Positions 7,810 through 15,923 of a stretch of 64,000 nt of DNA are shown here, piece after piece. A program made the translations under genes and the position numbers. The notes under the pieces are model-generated. The model was not told the DNA's origin. It saw only the letters and a list, made by a program, of their open reading frames with translations, and ran no database searches. Within the stretch, counting starts at the first letter, position 1, and each line of letters begins with the position of its first letter. This stretch comes from Hydrogenimonas urashimensis (GTDB lineage Bacteria > Campylobacterota > Campylobacteria > Campylobacterales > Hydrogenimonadaceae): assembly GCF_016593255.1 (NCBI RefSeq), contig NZ_AP023212.1:1830501-1894500 (forward strand). Direction: 5' to 3'.

Positions 7810-8820
7810 CTATTCGGAAAAGTAGTAGGCAGGAATCTGCATCGTGGAGCAGTGAAGGCTTCCTCCCTGCTCGATCAGTTTGAGGCAGTTGATCGGGATG
7901 ACCTCGCGGTGTGGGTAGAGCGTTTTGAAAAGGGCGATCATCGCCTTGTCCTTCGGATCGTCGTAGGTGGGCAGAAGCAGAGCGTGATTGGTGACGAGAA
8001 AATTGGCATAGGTGGCGGGCAGACGGTTTCCGTCGCGGTCGTGTTTGGGTGAGGGAAGAGGGAGGGGAACGAGGTGGTAGGGTTTGCCTTTGAGGGTCCG
8101 AAACTCCCTGAGCTGCGCTTCCATCATCTTCAGATTTTCGTAATGCGGGTCTGCGGGATCGTCGCAGGTGACGTAGGCGATGGTCTCTTCGTCGATAAAA
8201 CGGGCAAGGGTGTCGATGTGGGCATCGGTGTCGTCTCCCAGGAGCTCTCCGTGATCGAGCCACAGAACCCGTTGGAGGCAGAGCTTCTTAGTCAGAAACG
8301 ATTCGATCTTCTGCCGATCCATACCCGGATTGCGGTTGGGGTTGAGCAGGCACCGGGAGGTTGTAAGCAGTGTTCCTTTGCCGTCGCATTCGATCGAGCC
8401 CCCCTCCAGAACGAAATCGACCTTTTCGTAATCCCCGTAGAGATATCCCCGTTCAACCAGCGTACGGGTGACGGCATTGTCCAGCGTACTTTCGAACTTG
8501 TTGCCCCACCCGTTGAAAGTGAAATCGAGAAATTTCCGTATGCCGTTCTCGTAGAGGGTAATGGGGCCGTAGTCGCGTGTCCAGGTGTCATTGGTCTCGA
8601 TCTCGATGAATGTGATGTTCCTGGTGTCGCAGAAATAGTGTCCGGCTGCTTTCGCATCACGGCAGAGAAGAAGGACCGGTTCGCTGTAGGCGATGGCACT
8701 GGCGATGCGGATAAAAGGGGTCAGGGCACTTTTTAGATCCCCGGCCCAGTCGGTTCCCTCGTGGGGAAGGGCCATCAGGACCGCATCCTGCTTTTGCCAC
8801 TCAGTCGGGAAGATGCACAT
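7810..8820 (-). CDS. aguA: Agmatine deiminase
   Basis: 336-residue member of the peptidyl-arginine-deiminase/agmatine deiminase family. Substrate-site motifs are visible: NDTWTRDYGPI in the N-terminal half, FTFNGWGNKF, LDHGELLGDDTDAHID, and the catalytic cysteine near the C-terminus in GGSLHCSTMQIP (C324). It hydrolyses agmatine to N-carbamoylputrescine and ammonia, the substrate of AguB encoded at 6310-7182. Its 5' end overlaps the end of a 71-residue membrane protein gene by 20 bases on the same strand, so the two are probably co-transcribed. Confidence 0.93.
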   Translation of the reverse strand: MCIFPTEWQKQDAVLMALPHEGTDWAGDLKSALTPFIRIASAIAYSEPVLLLCRDAKAAGHYFCDTRNITFIEIETNDTWTRDYGPITLYENGIRKFLDFTFNGWGNKFESTLDNAVTRTLVERGYLYGDYEKVDFVLEGGSIECDGKGTLLTTSRCLLNPNRNPGMDRQKIESFLTKKLCLQRVLWLDHGELLGDDTDAHIDTLARFIDEETIAYVTCDDPADPHYENLKMMEAQLREFRTLKGKPYHLVPLPLPSPKHDRDGNRLPATYANFLVTNHALLLPTYDDPKDKAMIALFKTLYPHREVIPINCLKLIEQGGSLHCSTMQIPAYYFSE

Positions 8821-9016
8821 GGTCGTCTTCGTCGTGCTTGATTACTTTGATGCTTTTGATGACCCAGTAGATGACGAAAACGGCCGTGGCGGTCATCCCG
8901 GCGATTTTGACGGCGGCCACGATCGGGTGGGCCTGGGCACCGCTTTGGGGTACGAACACCGGTTCTGCGGCCGCCCAGGATATCAAGAGAGAAAAAACCA
9001 TGGCAAAACGTGACAT
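8801..9016 (-). CDS. Small membrane protein of unknown function upstream of aguA
   Basis: 71 residues. It begins with a signal-like hydrophobic stretch (MVFSLLISWAAAEP), followed by a second, convincing transmembrane helix (VKIAGMTATAVFVIYWVI) and a short basic-then-acidic cytosolic tail (KSIKVIKHDEDDHVH). The histidine/aspartate-rich tail could bind metal, but this is a guess. It overlaps the aguA start by 20 bases in a different frame and is the likely first gene of that unit. Family not recognised. Confidence 0.65.
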   Translation of the reverse strand: MSRFAMVFSLLISWAAAEPVFVPQSGAQAHPIVAAVKIAGMTATAVFVIYWVIKSIKVIKHDEDDHVHLPD

Positions 9017-9034
9017 TTTTAATCCTTAATGCGC

Positions 9035-9040
9035 TAAAAT
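9035..9040 (+). promoter_or_regulatory. Putative -10 element for alr
   Basis: TAAAAT ends only six bases before the alr ATG at 9047, so the predicted transcript would begin at or next to the start codon. No Shine-Dalgarno sequence is visible. Confidence 0.5.
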
Positions 9041-9046
9041 CTGTTC

Positions 9047-10057
9047 ATGTCCTATATCGAAATTTCACGTAAAAATTTTCTTTACAATATTAGCCAAATC
9101 GCCCGAAAAACTCAATCGGTCGAAAAGATCGCGCTGGTGCTCAAGGACAACGCCTACGGCCACGATCTGGGTATCATGGCAGAGTTGGCGAAAGAGGCCG
9201 GAATCCGCCACGCCGTGGTCAGGACGATGGCGGAAGCCTTCGCAATACAGGAGCGCTTCGAGAGCGTCCTGGTGCTCGCCGATATCCCCAATGAGAGACC
9301 CGAGGAGAGGATCCATATCGCCGTCAACGACCGAAGGGACCTGGAGAGGATTCCGGCGGGAACGCGGGTGGAACTGAAAGTCGACACTGGCATGCACCGC
9401 AACGGCATCGGGGCCAAGGAGCTTTTCGAGACACTCGAACGAATCGAAAAGAGGGGCCTTTCTCTCGCGGGCATTATGACCCATTACCGAAGTGCAGACG
9501 AGATGGGAAGCGATTTTTTCTGGCAGAAAAAACGTTTTGAGCAAATCAGAAACGCTGCGGTCCAAGCCGGCGTGAAAAAGATCCGCTGGCACAGTTGCAA
9601 TTCGGCGGCGCTCTTTCGCTCCGCATCGTTCGATGAGGATATCGCCCGTGTGGGCATCGCCGCCTATGGCTGCCTCGCGATGCCGGTGCCTTTTAGGATA
9701 CCCCCGCTCAAACCTGTCATGTCGCTCTGGGCGGAGCGCGTCGCCGTCCGCCGTCTCAATCGTGGTGAAAGGGTCGGTTATGGCGGGGAGGGGAGACTTT
9801 TGCAAGAGGGGCTGCTTTCGACTTACGACATAGGATACGGAGACGGATGGCTCAGGGGGGATGCCTCGAACCCCTATCGGCTGCCCGACGGCCGCTGCGT
9901 CGTCGGAAGGGTTTCGATGGATCTTGTCAGTCTCGAGGGCGACGATTCGGCTGTCTGTCTTTTCAACGATGCCAACGAGGCGGGCCGGCAGTTCGGAACC
10001 ATCGGATACGACATTCTCGTCAAGCTCAACCCCCGGATTCCCCGTATCGTGGTATGA
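9047..10057 (+). CDS. alr: Alanine racemase
   Basis: 336-residue fold-type III PLP enzyme that interconverts L- and D-alanine for peptidoglycan. The PLP lysine is K33 in LVLKDNAYGH, and the catalytic-tyrosine region is represented by GYGGEGRL and YDIGYGDGWLRG; VGRVSMDL marks the C-terminal beta domain. Its N-terminus MSYIEISRKNFLYNI is as expected for the family, supporting ATG 9047. The stop overlaps the start of a hydrolase gene (ATGA). Confidence 0.95.
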   Translation: MSYIEISRKNFLYNISQIARKTQSVEKIALVLKDNAYGHDLGIMAELAKEAGIRHAVVRTMAEAFAIQERFESVLVLADIPNERPEERIHIAVNDRRDLERIPAGTRVELKVDTGMHRNGIGAKELFETLERIEKRGLSLAGIMTHYRSADEMGSDFFWQKKRFEQIRNAAVQAGVKKIRWHSCNSAALFRSASFDEDIARVGIAAYGCLAMPVPFRIPPLKPVMSLWAERVAVRRLNRGERVGYGGEGRLLQEGLLSTYDIGYGDGWLRGDASNPYRLPDGRCVVGRVSMDLVSLEGDDSAVCLFNDANEAGRQFGTIGYDILVKLNPRIPRIVV

Positions 10058-10908
10058 CGGCGCTTTTTCTGCTTTTTCTTTTCGCGCTTTTTCTTGTGCT
10101 CTATCCTTTTTATGTCGTCTCGAAGCAGATATCAGGCTACAGGGAACCGATCGAGAAAACTCCCGCCCAATGGGGTGCCTCTTTTGAAAATATCGACTTC
10201 GTGACCGACGACGGTCTGGTTTTGAAAGGTTGGTGGATACCGGGCAAAGGTCGGAAGGCTGTCATGCTTCTGCACGGCAAATCGGGGAGCCGCAATGGAT
10301 ACCACAGCGGCATCTTCGACCTTGGACAATGGTATCACAGCCGGGGATACCACGTGATGATGGCCGATATGCGTGCCCATGGAGAGAGTGGGGGAAAATA
10401 CGTCTATTTCGGTGTCAGGGAGTCTTGCGACATGCTCGGATGGCTGCGAAAGATCGATCCTTTGGGAGAATACCGGTGGGTGTTGCACGGCTTTTCCCTG
10501 GGGGCCGTGACAGCGATGATGATGCTAGAACGCGAACCCGCACTTTTTGGGAAGGTCGTGGCCGATGCACCGTGGATCGATTTCGAGATGCTCGTAAAGA
10601 GCGAACTCAAAAAGCGCGCTCATCTGCCCCCTTTCACCTACCCCTATGTGGCGTGGATCGCGCAGAATTTTTTTGGACAGGATTTCAGGGCCGCGGACAA
10701 CAGGGGGCGTTGCCGCAGGCTGTGCGGCCGGCCGATTCTCTATATCCGCGAAGAGGAGGATGCGCTGCTTCCGCCGTGGCACTGGAGGCTGCTGGAGAGG
10801 GCGTGTCCGCAAGCGAAAGTGGCGCTTTTTGAAGGGGTGGGGCATGTGGAGGCTTTCACGGAGTGTCCCCGGCGCTATACGAAACTTCTAGAAGCGGAAG
10901 GTCTGTGA
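10054..10908 (+). CDS. Alpha/beta hydrolase, membrane-anchored
   Basis: 284 residues from the ATG overlapping the alr stop. An N-terminal transmembrane helix (LFLLFLFALFLVLYPFYVV) anchors a serine-hydrolase domain. Visible elements are the oxyanion-hole strand MLLHGKSGSR, a DMRAHGESGG loop, the nucleophile elbow HGFSLGAV (catalytic Ser) and the C-terminal histidine in EGVGHVEAF; an acid residue in REEEDALLP completes a plausible triad. This resembles the YqkD/FrsA-like hydrolases often encoded next to unrelated genes; the substrate is unknown. Its 3' end overlaps the convergent cytochrome gene by 21 bases. Confidence 0.85.
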   Translation: MTALFLLFLFALFLVLYPFYVVSKQISGYREPIEKTPAQWGASFENIDFVTDDGLVLKGWWIPGKGRKAVMLLHGKSGSRNGYHSGIFDLGQWYHSRGYHVMMADMRAHGESGGKYVYFGVRESCDMLGWLRKIDPLGEYRWVLHGFSLGAVTAMMMLEREPALFGKVVADAPWIDFEMLVKSELKKRAHLPPFTYPYVAWIAQNFFGQDFRAADNRGRCRRLCGRPILYIREEEDALLPPWHWRLLERACPQAKVALFEGVGHVEAFTECPRRYTKLLEAEGL

Positions 10909-12048
10909 CGTCAGCGGTTTGAATCCCGTCACTTTTTTTTCGGTGATGCCGAGCTTTTTTGCCGCCTTGGGGTTGACGATGTACAAACCGAGAGTCACCT
11001 TCACTTCATCCCCTTTTTTTACCCGAATGCCCGTGTCGAACGTTTTTGTCGAGGAGGCATCGATGCCCTTGCTCTTGAGCACGGTGTCGGCGATCCACGG
11101 CATCGCCGGTTTTCCCTCTTTTCCAAGCACCGTGTAGAAGTTGATCGGTTTGGGTCTGATAATCTTTCCGTCGCGACGGATCGTGACGCGCAACTGTCCC
11201 AGCCTGAGCGGATGGGTGAAAAGTTTGTGGATGGAGTGGTTGACGACCGTCACGTTCAGATGACTACGCTTTGCGGATGCTTTGAGCGTCACGGCTTTTT
11301 TCAGAAGATTCAGGTGATGATGGGGGCCTGCGAATCCATGGTAGGTATGGGTTTTGCTCTTTTGGATCGTCGAATACGAACCCGGGACTTGAGGCATATG
11401 GCAGGCGATGCAGTTGTGTTTTTTCGGATCGTTTTCCCTGATGTTCATCGAACAGATGGTAAAACCGTGACTGTTTTGTTTGTGGTCGTGGCATCCGAGG
11501 CAGATATGGCCCGTAGAGAAGAGTCTGTTGCCGTAGTCGATCGTGTGAAACGGTGAGCCGGCGGTCGTTCTGCTCAGTCCGAAAAACGAACTCGTTTCAT
11601 GAAACTTGACCCGTTTTTCGATGGTTTTCCCCTCTTTGGCGGCATAAAAGTACTTTGGTGTCGGGTTGATGATGTTGCGATTCTGTTTGGCGTGGGTTTG
11701 GACAGAGCGTATACGGTGGCAGTAGGCGCAACCGATGGGCTCCTCTTTTTGGATGAGACTGCCGGAAGGCATCGCGGATTCGCCTTTTTCAAGCGCTTCG
11801 ATAACTTTCGTGTCGGAAGGGGTGTGGCAGACGGCGCAGTTGTATCTCTTTTTGGCTTTTAAGGGGTGTTTTTCCCAGATCTTCCGGTGAATGGGATCGT
11901 TGGCGACAGAAGCGTTGCGGTGCATCGATTCGCTGTACTCTTTGTAGATGAGAGGGTGGCATTTTGCACAGACTTTCGATGCGACGAACGTTTGATTCGC
12001 CCAGGCGGCGCAGGTGAGAAAAAGGGCGAGAAAAAGGGGGCGGATCAT
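10888..12048 (-). CDS. Pentaheme c-type cytochrome with C-terminal beta domain
   Basis: 386 residues with a signal peptide cleaved near AWA-NQ. Five CXXCH heme sites are present: VCAKCH (27-31), NCAVCH, GCAYCH, ICLGCH and NCIACH, with free histidines between them that could be axial ligands. The heme region resembles the cytochrome c554 family. From about residue 250 there is a heme-free region rich in beta strands. The same order is seen in the protein at 20044-21255. A role in periplasmic electron transfer or reduction of a nitrogen or sulfur compound is plausible but not shown. A perfect FNR/CRP-type palindrome lies upstream (12103-12116), pointing to oxygen- or signal-dependent control. 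Confidence 0.88.
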   Translation of the reverse strand: MIRPLFLALFLTCAAWANQTFVASKVCAKCHPLIYKEYSESMHRNASVANDPIHRKIWEKHPLKAKKRYNCAVCHTPSDTKVIEALEKGESAMPSGSLIQKEEPIGCAYCHRIRSVQTHAKQNRNIINPTPKYFYAAKEGKTIEKRVKFHETSSFFGLSRTTAGSPFHTIDYGNRLFSTGHICLGCHDHKQNSHGFTICSMNIRENDPKKHNCIACHMPQVPGSYSTIQKSKTHTYHGFAGPHHHLNLLKKAVTLKASAKRSHLNVTVVNHSIHKLFTHPLRLGQLRVTIRRDGKIIRPKPINFYTVLGKEGKPAMPWIADTVLKSKGIDASSTKTFDTGIRVKKGDEVKVTLGLYIVNPKAAKKLGITEKKVTGFKPLTSQTFRF

Positions 12049-12073
12049 GGTGCTGTCCTCGTTTTTTGGATGA

Positions 12074-12116
12074 ATTCTATCCGATTACGCTTTCATCTTT
12101 CTTTGATCGACATCAA
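12074..12116 (-). promoter_or_regulatory. Predicted FNR/CRP-family-controlled promoter of the pentaheme cytochrome gene
   Basis: The 14-mer TTGATCGACATCAA at 12103-12116 is an exact TTGAT-N4-ATCAA palindrome. On the minus strand a TAGAAT -10 occupies 12079-12074, with the palindrome centre 35.5 bases from its last base, placing the site near -42. That is the class II activator position for CRP/FNR proteins. The porin promoter has identical spacing. Confidence 0.7.
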
Positions 12117-12175
12117 ACACCGACACCGCGCAAATCAAGAATGCCGTTCATCCTCTCGGCATTCGGAGTTTTTTG

Positions 12176-13390
12176 TCAATCGGTCTGGTCTTTCAACCTG
12201 AAAGAGGTCGTGAAAGCGATTAGAAGCGTAAGTGCGGTGACGCCGTAGAGGAGGGTGTAGCCGCCGAAATGGAGCAAAAATCCGCCGAGAATCGAGAAAA
12301 ACATCCCGAGGGAGACGATATTCATCTGCACCGCCACATAGAGGGGTCGTTTCGCTTCGGGAGCGAGAATGAGGATAAGGTTGGAACTGGCGATACGGCT
12401 ACCGTCTCCGGCGGCGCCGAAGAGGAAGAAAATAATCCCGTATGCGATGAGCGTATCGGCGAAAAAAGCCAGTCCCACGGCAACAAGTTTGAGAAAGATG
12501 CTGAACGTCGCGATGAAGCGGTAGCGTCCGAGACTTCCCAGTCTGCCCCACAGCACGTTGCTGATCATGGCGCCGACCATCTGGACGGTGATGAGAATAC
12601 CCACCTCTTTGCCACCCAGATGAATGGTCTCCTTGGCGTCGAGAATGACAAAAGGCATGGCGATGAGGTACCCGTAGGCGAGCAGAAAGGTCACTATCTG
12701 CACCTGAAGCTGCCTATCCACTTTCACAAGCGAAAACGCATGGCGCAGAAAGCCCGTGAACGACTCTATTTTCGTCTCGAAACGGGTTTTGACCGGTTCG
12801 TCGACGGTGGCGAAAGCGAGGAGACCTATCCCCATCAAAAGGGCGCTGAGAATGAAGAGGTAGCCGAAATCGTAGGGGGCTTCGAACCGCTCCAGAACCC
12901 ACGCCGCCACGGCGCCGCTGATAAGGGCTCCCAGGCCCGAGAAGAACTGCCGCCACGCCATCGTCTTGCCGCGGAACCGGTGGGAAAAGATCTTGGCGAC
13001 GATCTCTCTGAAATAGATCGCGCCGAAACCGGCGCTGAAGGAGAAGAGAAAGAGTCCGATGCCGATGCACCAAAGCGTCAGGGTCGGATGGCTCTTTCCG
13101 AAAAGAAGGATCGCTACGCCGATCATGAACCACGAAAGGAAACGGAAAGCGAAGACACGCCGCAGGTAGGGAAGCATGCGGGCGTAGTGCTGGGCTTTGT
13201 AGGCGGCGAAAAGCTGCATGAGCACCGCTCCCCCGCGCAGCAGACCGCTGAAGAAGCCGATCAGTACGGAGGAGCCCCCGAAATAGTTGATCATCAGCGG
13301 CAGAATGGTGGCGGGTTCGGCGATGGTGGTGCCGACGGAGAGAAAGAAGCCGTGGAGAATGTTTTTGATATGGTTGGAAAATTTATCCAT
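12176..13390 (-). CDS. Major facilitator superfamily transporter
   Basis: About 404 residues forming roughly 12 hydrophobic helices with no signal peptide. An MFS-type loop (FRGKTMAWRQFFSGLGA) follows the first helices, and the C-terminal half contains a glycine-rich loop (LWGRLGSLGRYRFIA). Start ATG 13390 (MDKFSNHIKN) is chosen because an alternative at 13444 lacks a conserved N-terminus. It follows the TrpD2-like gene on the same strand with a 65-base gap. The substrate cannot be assigned from sequence. Confidence 0.82.
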   Translation of the reverse strand: MDKFSNHIKNILHGFFLSVGTTIAEPATILPLMINYFGGSSVLIGFFSGLLRGGAVLMQLFAAYKAQHYARMLPYLRRVFAFRFLSWFMIGVAILLFGKSHPTLTLWCIGIGLFLFSFSAGFGAIYFREIVAKIFSHRFRGKTMAWRQFFSGLGALISGAVAAWVLERFEAPYDFGYLFILSALLMGIGLLAFATVDEPVKTRFETKIESFTGFLRHAFSLVKVDRQLQVQIVTFLLAYGYLIAMPFVILDAKETIHLGGKEVGILITVQMVGAMISNVLWGRLGSLGRYRFIATFSIFLKLVAVGLAFFADTLIAYGIIFFLFGAAGDGSRIASSNLILILAPEAKRPLYVAVQMNIVSLGMFFSILGGFLLHFGGYTLLYGVTALTLLIAFTTSFRLKDQTD

Positions 13391-13455
13391 GGCGGCTCGC
13401 TGAGATGGGCAATGTGGGGAAGAAACGAATGTCAAAGGCGCCAAGGGAACGGGAG

Positions 13456-14361
13456 CTAACGATCATTGAGCATCTCCCATCCCTCTTCGATTGTTTGGGC
13501 CACTCCTTTGCAAAACAGCCAGAGTCCCGCATTGAGTTTCGCGATATCCATCAGTGTATCCGAGGGAGAAGCGAGGTGCGAGAGGCTTTCGCTTTTTGTT
13601 ATCGGATCGAAGGATTTTGTGTAGTCGATGCCGAAACGCTTCGGGTCGACGATTCGCTCTTCGCATCTATCTCCTTCGCAGACCCAGACGCGGCATTTGC
13701 CGAAAATTTCGGGTGTCCCCTCATTCCCTTTGGCGATGACAAGCCGTCTGTAGCGGTGAGCGAACACCTCCCGGTACTTTTTGACGTAGGGTTTGTGAAA
13801 AACGCCGATCAGTGCCGTATCGCAGCCGCCGGCATCGGGCAGCCGCTCCAGAGTGTTAAGACCGGTCCGAAGCCCCAGCTTTTGGCGAATGGGCGAGAGA
13901 TCGGCCAGGGGTTTGCAGTAGTTTTTTTGGTCGAAATATCTGATGTTTTCGGGCAGTGGCACACTTTCGCAAACCTCCCGAACGGTCAACCCTTTTTTGG
14001 AGGGCTGCAGGGCGCCGCCGTTGACGATCACCCGGATACCGAAGGGCGCGACCATCGGTGCGGCGAGGGTGAAAATATAGGGGTTGTCCGCCTTCCCGTC
14101 GAAAGGGTAACCCAGTTCGATGCCGTTATCTACGGGTTTTCTTACGCAATTTTCATCCAGTACATCCAGCGCGGCCCGAAACTCTGTGGCCGTTTCGGGC
14201 TTGAGGCGCCATCCCAGCAGAAAGGCGGCGCACTGTTCGGGCGATGCACGGCCGTCGAGCATCTGCTCCATCGCGTCGCGCATCTCTTCGTATGTCAGAT
14301 CGCGGTTGTGTTTGGCGCCCGTTCCGACGCATTTGATATATCGGATAAACGCGTCGGACAT
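13456..14361 (-). CDS. Anthranilate phosphoribosyltransferase-like protein (TrpD2/YbiB family)
   Basis: 301 residues with the two-domain layout of class IV phosphoribosyltransferases: an N-terminal helical domain (YEEMRDAMEQMLDGRASPEQCAAFLLGWRLK) and an alpha/beta domain with KPLADLSPIRQKLGLRT. It lacks the usual tryptophan-gene context and the GTGGD diphosphate loop is not evident, which fits the TrpD2/YbiB group whose E. coli member is reported to bind nucleic acid rather than make tryptophan. The start codon overlaps the htpX stop by one base (TAATG), so it is co-translated with htpX. Confidence 0.75.
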   Translation of the reverse strand: MSDAFIRYIKCVGTGAKHNRDLTYEEMRDAMEQMLDGRASPEQCAAFLLGWRLKPETATEFRAALDVLDENCVRKPVDNGIELGYPFDGKADNPYIFTLAAPMVAPFGIRVIVNGGALQPSKKGLTVREVCESVPLPENIRYFDQKNYCKPLADLSPIRQKLGLRTGLNTLERLPDAGGCDTALIGVFHKPYVKKYREVFAHRYRRLVIAKGNEGTPEIFGKCRVWVCEGDRCEERIVDPKRFGIDYTKSFDPITKSESLSHLASPSDTLMDIAKLNAGLWLFCKGVAQTIEEGWEMLNDR

Positions 14362-15218
14362 TACTGCCGCGTCATTTCCCGGCGGATCTCTTCGAGGCGC
14401 TCAATCCGTTGTTCTGTGGTCGGGTGGGTTCTAAAGAGGTTGGCGAAACTGATATCCTTGCCCGTGAAGGGGTTGACGATGAACATATGGGCCGTTTCGG
14501 GTGTCGCTTCGGGCAACATGCCCTGCCTGTTATAGTTTTCAAGCTTGATTAGAGCGCTTGCCAGCCATTCGGGATGGCCCGTGAGCCGGGCGGCGCCCGC
14601 GTCGGCTTCGAACTCCCGGCTGCGGCTCACCGCCATCTGGATGATTCCCGCTGCGATCGGCAGAATGATCGACATGACCAGCATCAGAATCGGGTTGGGG
14701 CTCTCTTCGTCCCGTCCACCGAAAAATGCGCCAAACTGCATGATGTTGGCGATTGTGGCGATGGCACCGGCAATCGTCGCGGCGACCGTGCCGATCAGGA
14801 TGTCGTAGTGTCGCACGTGGCTCAGTTCGTGGGCCAGTACCGCTTCGATCTCCTCTTCATTGAGCAGGTCCAAGAGACCTTCGGTCACCGCGACCGCCGC
14901 ATGTTTCGGATTGCGGCCTGTCGCGAAGGCGTTGGGAACCCTTTCGGGAATGATGTAGACTTTCGGCATCGGCAATCCCGCCTTCTGTGTCAGTCTGCGG
15001 ACGATGGCGATCAGGCCTGGGGCGCTCCGCTCGTCCACTTCGACGGCATGGTAGTGGGCCAGTACCATCCTGTCGGAGAAGTAGTAGGCGTAGAAGTTCA
15101 TCGCGCCGGCGAAAAGCAGGGCGATGAGCATGCCGGTGGTTCCTCCGAACATGCCGCCGATCCAGACCATCAGTAGGGTCATCAGCGTCAGAAGTACAAC
15201 CGTTTTTACCGCTTCCAT
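14361..15218 (-). CDS. htpX: Membrane zinc metalloprotease HtpX
   Basis: 285-residue M48-family protease with two N-terminal transmembrane helices (residues 5-22 and 28-48), the zinc motif HELSH (130-134) and a downstream acidic ligand region ([10 protein letters not shown]). Two more hydrophobic helices lie between. HtpX degrades misfolded membrane proteins in concert with FtsH. The [15 protein letters not shown] segment is diagnostic. It heads a minus-strand unit with the TrpD2-like gene. Confidence 0.94.
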   Translation of the reverse strand: MEAVKTVVLLTLMTLLMVWIGGMFGGTTGMLIALLFAGAMNFYAYYFSDRMVLAHYHAVEVDERSAPGLIAIVRRLTQKAGLPMPKVYIIPERVPNAFATGRNPKHAAVAVTEGLLDLLNEEEIEAVLAHELSHVRHYDILIGTVAATIAGAIATIANIMQFGAFFGGRDEESPNPILMLVMSIILPIAAGIIQMAVSRSREFEADAGAARLTGHPEWLASALIKLENYNRQGMLPEATPETAHMFIVNPFTGKDISFANLFRTHPTTEQRIERLEEIRREMTRQ

Positions 15219-15296
15219 CTCTTTCGATCCTTTTTTAAATATAAAGTTATAATTGAGTCGTATGGGCTAAATAATACTATATGAGATTATTCAATG

Positions 15297-15689
15297 TCAA
15301 GAGGCCGGAAGCTCAATGGCCCCCTGAAAGATGACACCGTCGATTCCATCCCTCGCCGCCGATTCCATCTCCTTCTCCTCCGATACCGGCAGAAGGATTT
15401 TGGCATCGAAGAGATAGGTTTCGGCGGTTTTTTGTATCTGCGGCGCGAGGGAAGCATCCGCCAGAATGTACTTTGCATGCAGTGCGTTGGCCAAAAGAGC
15501 CTCGGTGAGCGATGCGGCCATCACGGCATAGGGAATCTCGTTTTCGAAGCAGTGCTTCGCAACTTCTTTCGTTTCGGCGTAGGGACCGAGCCAGAGTGTG
15601 GCGTTTGCCGGTGTCATGGCGATCTCTTCGATCGATTCGATATAGTAGAGCGGTTCATAGGGAATGTCGGGATGGCCGAGAATGATCAT
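15297..15689 (-). CDS. Conserved hypothetical protein downstream of the PP0621-like gene
   Basis: 130 residues, soluble, mixed alpha/beta, with no recognised domain. It begins MIILGHPDIPYEPLYYIESIEEI and contains TLWLGPYAETKEVAKHCFEN and a central alanine/leucine-rich helix (AVMAASLTEALLANALHAKY). The pattern of short strands and helices suggests a small Rossmann-like or flavodoxin-like fold, but no catalytic motif is visible. Its start is directly next to the stop of the PP0621-like gene, making it the last gene of the ribA-rsmG-PP0621 unit. Confidence 0.7.
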   Translation of the reverse strand: MIILGHPDIPYEPLYYIESIEEIAMTPANATLWLGPYAETKEVAKHCFENEIPYAVMAASLTEALLANALHAKYILADASLAPQIQKTAETYLFDAKILLPVSEEKEMESAARDGIDGVIFQGAIELPAS

Positions 15690-15923
15690 CTATCTGACTC
15701 CTGCGCATGTTTTCGAACAGTAATACTTTCCGTCGACAATGATCGCTTCGTGGCTGCTGACGAATGTACCGCACTTTTCGCACTCGACCATGATCTCTTC
15801 GTCGCGCTTGGGTTTGCGTTTTTCCGCGGCGCGGGTTTGACGATGCTGTGTCACTTTCGGTTTCTTGATCAGGAAGAAGTAGACGGCGGAGATGACAGCG
15901 AGGGTGAGTACGATTTTCAGCAT
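15690..15923 (-). CDS. PP0621-family small membrane-anchored zinc-ribbon-like protein
   Basis: 77 residues: an N-terminal transmembrane helix (KIVLTLAVISAVYFFLI), a basic linker (KKPKVTQHRQTRAAEKRKPKR) and a C-terminal treble-clef-like segment with CEKCG and a later CSKTC pair, likely one zinc site. This matches the PP0621 family of unknown function. ATG 15923 overlaps the rsmG stop by a few bases, indicating coupling with rsmG. Confidence 0.75.
   Translation of the reverse strand: MLKIVLTLAVISAVYFFLIKKPKVTQHRQTRAAEKRKPKRDEEIMVECEKCGTFVSSHEAIIVDGKYYCSKTCAGVR

Noticed and set aside
7380-9016. A polyamine-conjugation system joining aguA/aguB with the GSP-synthase-like gene at 37088
   Set aside because: The genes are nearly 30 kb apart, no spermidine or glutathione synthesis genes are visible, and nothing in the sequence ties them together.
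10041-10057. Start of the alpha/beta hydrolase far inside alr (from 9847)
   Set aside because: The extra residues are alr in another frame; ATG 10054 overlaps the alr stop as ATGA and begins with the membrane anchor.
13405-14535. Open frame of about 375 codons antisense to the TrpD2-like gene
   Set aside because: The minus-strand gene has family motifs and a coupled start with htpX; the plus frame has neither.
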